64,000 bases of DNA from Ectobacillus sp042610425 (GTDB lineage: Bacteria > Bacillota > Bacilli > Bacillales > Bacillaceae_G), in contig NZ_JBGJZM010000001.1 in assembly GCF_042610425.1 (NCBI RefSeq), positions 1,178,001 to 1,242,000 of the forward strand, read 5' to 3'. A program made the position numbers and the translations under genes. How positions within the stretch are numbered: position 1 is the stretch's first letter; every line of letters starts with the position of its first letter. Positions 60,448-64,000 of the stretch are shown piece by piece. Below the pieces are notes generated by a model that saw only the letters and a program-made list of their open reading frames with translations, made no database searches and was not told the origin of the DNA.

Positions 60448-60530
60448 TGTTTTGAGTTGTGGACACCCAATCCAAGAGAATTCCAGGAATACAAATATCA
60501 CTTAACTAATCTAAAGGATAGTAAAAAATG

Positions 60531-60572
60531 AAATGACGTGCAAACTATTGTCAGTTTGCATGTCATTTTTTT
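60531..60572 (+). terminator. rho-independent terminator
   Basis: AAATGACGTGCAAACT pairs with AGTTTGCATGTCATTT around ATTGTC with one mismatch, followed by seven T. It terminates the small ORF. Confidence 0.88.
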
Positions 60573-60879
60573 GTTGATTCAGTAATTGTGCTAATCCTTA
60601 TAAAAATGCTCTTATGGTTTAAAGGCGTTTGCATTTATTGAAAATGACCTCCAAGAAACAGGCTTAAGCATTCTCTATTCAAATTTCAAATCCTTTTTTT
60701 AGAAAATCCCTATAAATTATAGGATCATAATTTTATAAAGTTAACTCCTGTTCAATTTTTGAATATCGTTTAAAAAAGGTATTGACGAACGGTAAACAAC
60801 CATGTTTATAATAAAATCAAACGTAATTACCATTTTATGTATTTATAACCAAAATAAAGGTTTTAAGGGAGGCCTAAAT
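60573..60879. other. promoter region of the acyl-CoA dehydrogenase operon
   Basis: About 300 bases without a gene. TTGACG (60782-60787) and TATAAT (60807-60812) form a possible promoter with a long 19-base spacer, about 70 bases before the start codon. GAACGGTAA lies inside it but no clear TetR dyad was seen. Confidence 0.45.
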
Positions 60880-62028
60880 TTGGGTACATCTATTTTAACA
60901 AAAGAGCATGTGATGTTTCGAGAATCTTTGCGTAAAATGCTGGAAAAAGAAGCGTATCCGTATTTTGAGCAATGGGAAAAAGACCGTGAAATCCCGCGGG
61001 AATTTTGGTTGAAAATGGGGGAGAATGGATTTCTTTGTCCAGGAGTAGATGAGGAGTATGGTGGATTAGGATTAGATTTTTCTTATTCAAAGATATTAAT
61101 TGAAGAATTAGAACGAGTGGGTCAAGGGCTTAGTAGTGGAATGTGTTTGCATTCTGATATTGTAACCCCTTATATAGCATCGTTAGGAACAGAGGAGCAG
61201 AAGCGTAAGTGGTTGTCCCGGTGTATGAGTGGTGAAATTATATCATCCATTGCAATGACAGAGCCGGGTGCTGGTTCGGACTTAGCTGGAGTCAAAACAA
61301 CAGCTAGACGCGAGGGCGACAATTATATTTTAAATGGTGAAAAAACATTTATCACAAATGCAATTGCCTCAGATATTGCTATTGTTGTTTGCAAAACGGA
61401 TGCCCATGCTTCTTCTGCACATCTGGCGATTAGCTTAATCGTTGTGGAAAAAGGAACAGAAGGATTCAAAAAAGGGAAAAAGCTTAACAAAATTGGTATG
61501 CATAGCGGTGATACGGGCGAACTCATTTTTGAGGATGCAAAGGTTCCTGTCTCCAATTTGCTTGGAGAAGAAGGAAAAGGTTTCTATTATTTGATGGAAC
61601 ATCTTCAGCAAGAGCGCCTTGTCGTAGCGATACAGTGTCAGGTTGAAGCGGAAGAGATGCTGCGTTTAACAATAGATTATGTAAAAAAACGACAAGCTTT
61701 TGGCAAGTCTATTAGTCATTTCCAGAATACACAATTTAAAATAGCGGAAATGGCAACGGAAATTGAGCTTGGTAGAACGTATATTAATGAGATTGCGGAT
61801 CGTCATGTGAAGGGTGAATCGTTAATTAAAGAAGTGTCTATGGCAAAGTGGTGGATTAGTGAGATGGCAAAACGGGTTGCTTCTGAATGTCTTCAGCTCC
61901 ACGGAGGCTATGGGTATATGGAAGAGTACGAGATTGCAAGACGTTATCGAGATATACCAGTCGCAAGCATCTATGCTGGTACAACTGAAATTATGAAGAA
62001 GATTATCGCAAAGCAACTAGACTTATAA
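60880..62028 (+). CDS. acyl-CoA dehydrogenase
   Basis: A 382-residue flavoprotein. It shows LKMGENGFLCPGVDEEYGGLGLDFSY, IASLGTEEQKRKWLSRCMSGEIISSIAMTEPGAGSDLAGVKT, INGEKTFITN-like LNGEKTFITNAIASD, and the C-terminal LHGGYGYMEEYEIARRYRDIPVASIYAGTTEIMKKIIAKQL. The base in the YxGT motif (A rather than E) means the catalytic glutamate is elsewhere, as in long-chain and isovaleryl types. The start is TTG after AAGGGAGG, because the longer frame gives an over-long N-terminus. It is in one operon with tetR and an acyl-CoA ligase for fatty-acid oxidation. Confidence 0.93.
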   Translation: MGTSILTKEHVMFRESLRKMLEKEAYPYFEQWEKDREIPREFWLKMGENGFLCPGVDEEYGGLGLDFSYSKILIEELERVGQGLSSGMCLHSDIVTPYIASLGTEEQKRKWLSRCMSGEIISSIAMTEPGAGSDLAGVKTTARREGDNYILNGEKTFITNAIASDIAIVVCKTDAHASSAHLAISLIVVEKGTEGFKKGKKLNKIGMHSGDTGELIFEDAKVPVSNLLGEEGKGFYYLMEHLQQERLVVAIQCQVEAEEMLRLTIDYVKKRQAFGKSISHFQNTQFKIAEMATEIELGRTYINEIADRHVKGESLIKEVSMAKWWISEMAKRVASECLQLHGGYGYMEEYEIARRYRDIPVASIYAGTTEIMKKIIAKQLDL

Positions 62029-62045
62029 AGATAGGATAAGATGAC

Positions 62046-62627
62046 ATGAAATTATCTGAAAAAAAGGTATTGAAGAAAAAAGAAGAAATTATTTTATCCG
62101 CAATAAAAATCGTAAATCGCAAGGGCTACCAAGCAGCTACTATGGAAGAAATTGCAGCTGAACTATTAATGACAAAGGGATCACTATATTACTATTTTAA
62201 AAACAAAGAAGATTTAATTTTCCAATGTCATGAGATAGTTTTATCAAAAGTTATGGAGGAATTACAAACACATCTAGAGGAGCCAGTTTCTTATGAGGAA
62301 CGATTAAAGAAAATGATTATGACACATATTCATTATGCAATCGAAGAAAAGGAAACGTTTAATTTAATCATTAAACCGAATGAAACGTTTTCTGAGAAAT
62401 TAAACCCAATATTAGAGAAACGACAGGCTTATGCTAGCTACTTTGATCAAGTCATTCAACGTGGTATCGAGGCAAAGCAATTTACAGTAACGGAACCCAA
62501 AATCGTACGTATGATTTTACTCGGTGCCATGAACTGGATTCAACAGTGGTACAGTTCAGATGGAATCATGACGAAAGAACAAATCCAATCGATTTATGCG
62601 GACTATTTAATAAAGTTAGTAAAATAA
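62046..62627 (+). CDS. TetR/AcrR family transcriptional regulator
   Basis: A 193-residue regulator. The HTH is clear: EEIILSAIKIVNRKGYQAATMEEIAAELLMTKGSLYYYFKNKEDLIFQCHEIV. The C-terminal ligand domain contains KLNPILEKRQAYASYFDQVI. It lies between an acyl-CoA dehydrogenase and an acyl-CoA ligase gene, 17 and 27 bases away, so it probably senses an acyl-CoA and represses this operon, like FadR-type TetR proteins of Bacillus. Autoregulation is inferred. Confidence 0.92.
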   Translation: MKLSEKKVLKKKEEIILSAIKIVNRKGYQAATMEEIAAELLMTKGSLYYYFKNKEDLIFQCHEIVLSKVMEELQTHLEEPVSYEERLKKMIMTHIHYAIEEKETFNLIIKPNETFSEKLNPILEKRQAYASYFDQVIQRGIEAKQFTVTEPKIVRMILLGAMNWIQQWYSSDGIMTKEQIQSIYADYLIKLVK

Positions 62628-62654
62628 ATACGACTCGTAAAGGGGTTATCTAGG

Positions 62655-64000
62655 ATGTTTATTTTTGAACAGTTAGCAGAACATGCAAAACTACAACCTG
62701 AGAAAGTAATTACATCCTATCAAGGTAGGAACACAACGTATTCCGAATTTTACCAACAAGCAAAGAATCTAGCTGGGTACTTTCAAGCAAGAGGTTATAA
62801 AAAGGATGATATTATCGCAGTTTACTTACAAAATTCTGATTATTTCCTAGTTTGTTATTACGCTTGTCAGATTGGCGGTTTTACTGTATTACCCGTAAAT
62901 ATAAAATTAGCCGCACCAGAAACTGAGTATATTCTATACTATTCGAAACCTAAAGCCATTATTTATGATGATCGTTTTCACGAATTCTTACATCAACTGG
63001 ATACAACTCTTGAAAAAATTGAAGATCATGTAGTAGTTGGAGGAGAAAAATGGCTTTCGATTGTCGCTAACGATTCCCTTTCCTTTCATCAGCCAGAGGT
63101 AGATCAGGATGATACAGCGGTAATTTTTTATACATCCGGTACTACTGGGAAACCAAAGGGTGTTATGCTCTCAGCTGGTAATGTACGATCTGTAGCACAA
63201 ATTTGGTCTGAGGCGATGGAGATGACATCAGACGACCGTACACATATCGTAACCCCTCTTTTCCACTGTGCAGCGATTCATTGCTTTACGACTCCTACTA
63301 TACTTAGAGGAGGTTCTGTGGTTATCGAAGAAGCATTTTCTCCAGAACAAACGTTACACACGATGGAAAAAGAAAATGTAACCATTTTCTTTGGAGTTCC
63401 AGCTATATATAGCATTCTACTAAACACGTCGAAAATGGGAGAGATGGATTTATCCCATCTGCGGTTGTTTGCATATGGAGCAGCGCCAATGCCATATGAG
63501 TTAGTGAAAAAAATTAAAGCGCTTTATCCTAACGTGAAAGTGCAAAATTTATATGGGCAAACAGAAAATTCACCAGGTGCTACTACGTTAAAAGATAAGT
63601 ACGCTTTAGATAAAATTGGTTCTGTCGGTGAACCCCTGCCTCAAACACAAGTTCAAGTTGTAGATGAGTTTGGAGATAAGCTGCCTACTAGACAAGTAGG
63701 AGAAATCGTTGTGAAAGGACCACAAGTTATGAAAGGGTATCTACGAAATGAGGAAGCAACTCGACATGCTATTAAAAACGGTTGGCTATATAGTGGTGAT
63801 TTAGGATTCTTTGATGAAGACGGGTTGCTATACATTGTAGATCGAAAGAAAGATATGATTATTCGCGGCGGTGAAAATGTCTATCCCGTGGAGGTAGAAG
63901 AGGTCTTGTATGAGATTCCAGAAATATTAGAAGCCGCTGTAGTCGGTATTCCTCATGAAGTATACGGCGAAGTGCCGAAAGCATTTATTGTACTTAAGAA
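62655..64000 (+). CDS. long-chain acyl-CoA ligase (AMP-binding), partial at the right edge
   Basis: An ATP-dependent acyl-CoA synthetase; 448 codons are in the window and the gene continues beyond 64000. It shows FIFEQLAEHAKLQPEKV at the start, the P-loop FYTSGTTGKPKGVMLSAGN (about 157-175), VTPLFHCAAIH, YGAAPMPYELV, NLYGQTENSPGATTL, GWLYSGDLGFFDEDGLLYIVDRKKDMIIRGGENVYPVEVE (A8 motif). AAAGGGG precedes the ATG. It activates a fatty or related carboxylic acid for the adjacent acyl-CoA dehydrogenase, with the TetR regulator between them. Confidence 0.95.
   Translation, partial: MFIFEQLAEHAKLQPEKVITSYQGRNTTYSEFYQQAKNLAGYFQARGYKKDDIIAVYLQNSDYFLVCYYACQIGGFTVLPVNIKLAAPETEYILYYSKPKAIIYDDRFHEFLHQLDTTLEKIEDHVVVGGEKWLSIVANDSLSFHQPEVDQDDTAVIFYTSGTTGKPKGVMLSAGNVRSVAQIWSEAMEMTSDDRTHIVTPLFHCAAIHCFTTPTILRGGSVVIEEAFSPEQTLHTMEKENVTIFFGVPAIYSILLNTSKMGEMDLSHLRLFAYGAAPMPYELVKKIKALYPNVKVQNLYGQTENSPGATTLKDKYALDKIGSVGEPLPQTQVQVVDEFGDKLPTRQVGEIVVKGPQVMKGYLRNEEATRHAIKNGWLYSGDLGFFDEDGLLYIVDRKKDMIIRGGENVYPVEVEEVLYEIPEILEAAVVGIPHEVYGEVPKAFIVLK

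Noticed and set aside
1..64000. CRISPR array or complete insertion sequence
   Set aside because: No regularly spaced repeats and no transposase gene with terminal inverted repeats were found on reading.

Overview
The window reads as a chromosomal segment of a low-GC, endospore-forming Firmicute, most like the Bacillus cereus group. The reasons are AT-rich DNA with strong Shine-Dalgarno sites, a germinant-receptor operon, CotF-type spore coat genes, T-box, glycine and guanidine riboswitches in Bacillus style, and a tRNA-like gene resembling the pseudo-tRNAs annotated in that group. The species is inferred from gene content only; no search was run.

Layout. 0-7.7 kb: two small membrane proteins, a TPR plus dynamin-like GTPase, a DegV protein and a PAS histidine kinase with a degenerate MHYT-like sensor. 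7.7-13.4 kb: two consecutive tyrosine (UAC) T-box leaders feed an aromatic amino-acid cluster (DAHP synthase/chorismate mutase, chorismate synthase, prephenate dehydrogenase, EPSP synthase). 13.5-24 kb: AbrB-type membrane protein, marR-MFS pair, Nudix CoA pyrophosphatase, two coat proteins, an ATP-grasp/alpha-E/transglutaminase operon, and a divergent lysR/MFS pair. 24-26 kb (minus strand): a UPF0237 ACT protein and a UPF0210 protein behind a single-aptamer glycine riboswitch, a terminator and a good promoter. 26-32 kb: recQ, an acyltransferase, and a tyrosine recombinase divergent from a double-HTH protein. 32.4-36 kb: germinant receptor operon in B-A-C order.

36-50 kb: metabolic and accessory genes: 3-hydroxyacyl-CoA dehydrogenase, two ketopantoate-reductase paralogues, DUF1835 and IDEAL proteins, exonuclease III, PucR plus aminotransferase, and a mazEF locus whose toxin gene is broken by a stop codon and a frameshift. 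50-56 kb: detoxification cluster: arsR, MATE exporter and fused glutathione synthase gshF, with two operator-like ATCAA-N6-TTGAT sites placed at the arsR and MATE promoters; a glyoxalase-family protein; then a guanidine-I riboswitch with its SMR exporter pair. 56-64 kb: a HemD-like protein, a Pro/Asn-rich small protein, the aberrant tRNA-like gene, a methyltransferase, OsmC, an aromatic-acid-exporter-type protein, a 41-aa ORF, and an acyl-CoA dehydrogenase/TetR/acyl-CoA ligase operon that runs off the right edge.

The observations most worth following are the glycine riboswitch on the UPF0237/UPF0210 operon, the ArsR-MATE-GshF unit with matched operators, and the tRNA-like gene with an 8-bp anticodon-type hairpin and no U33.
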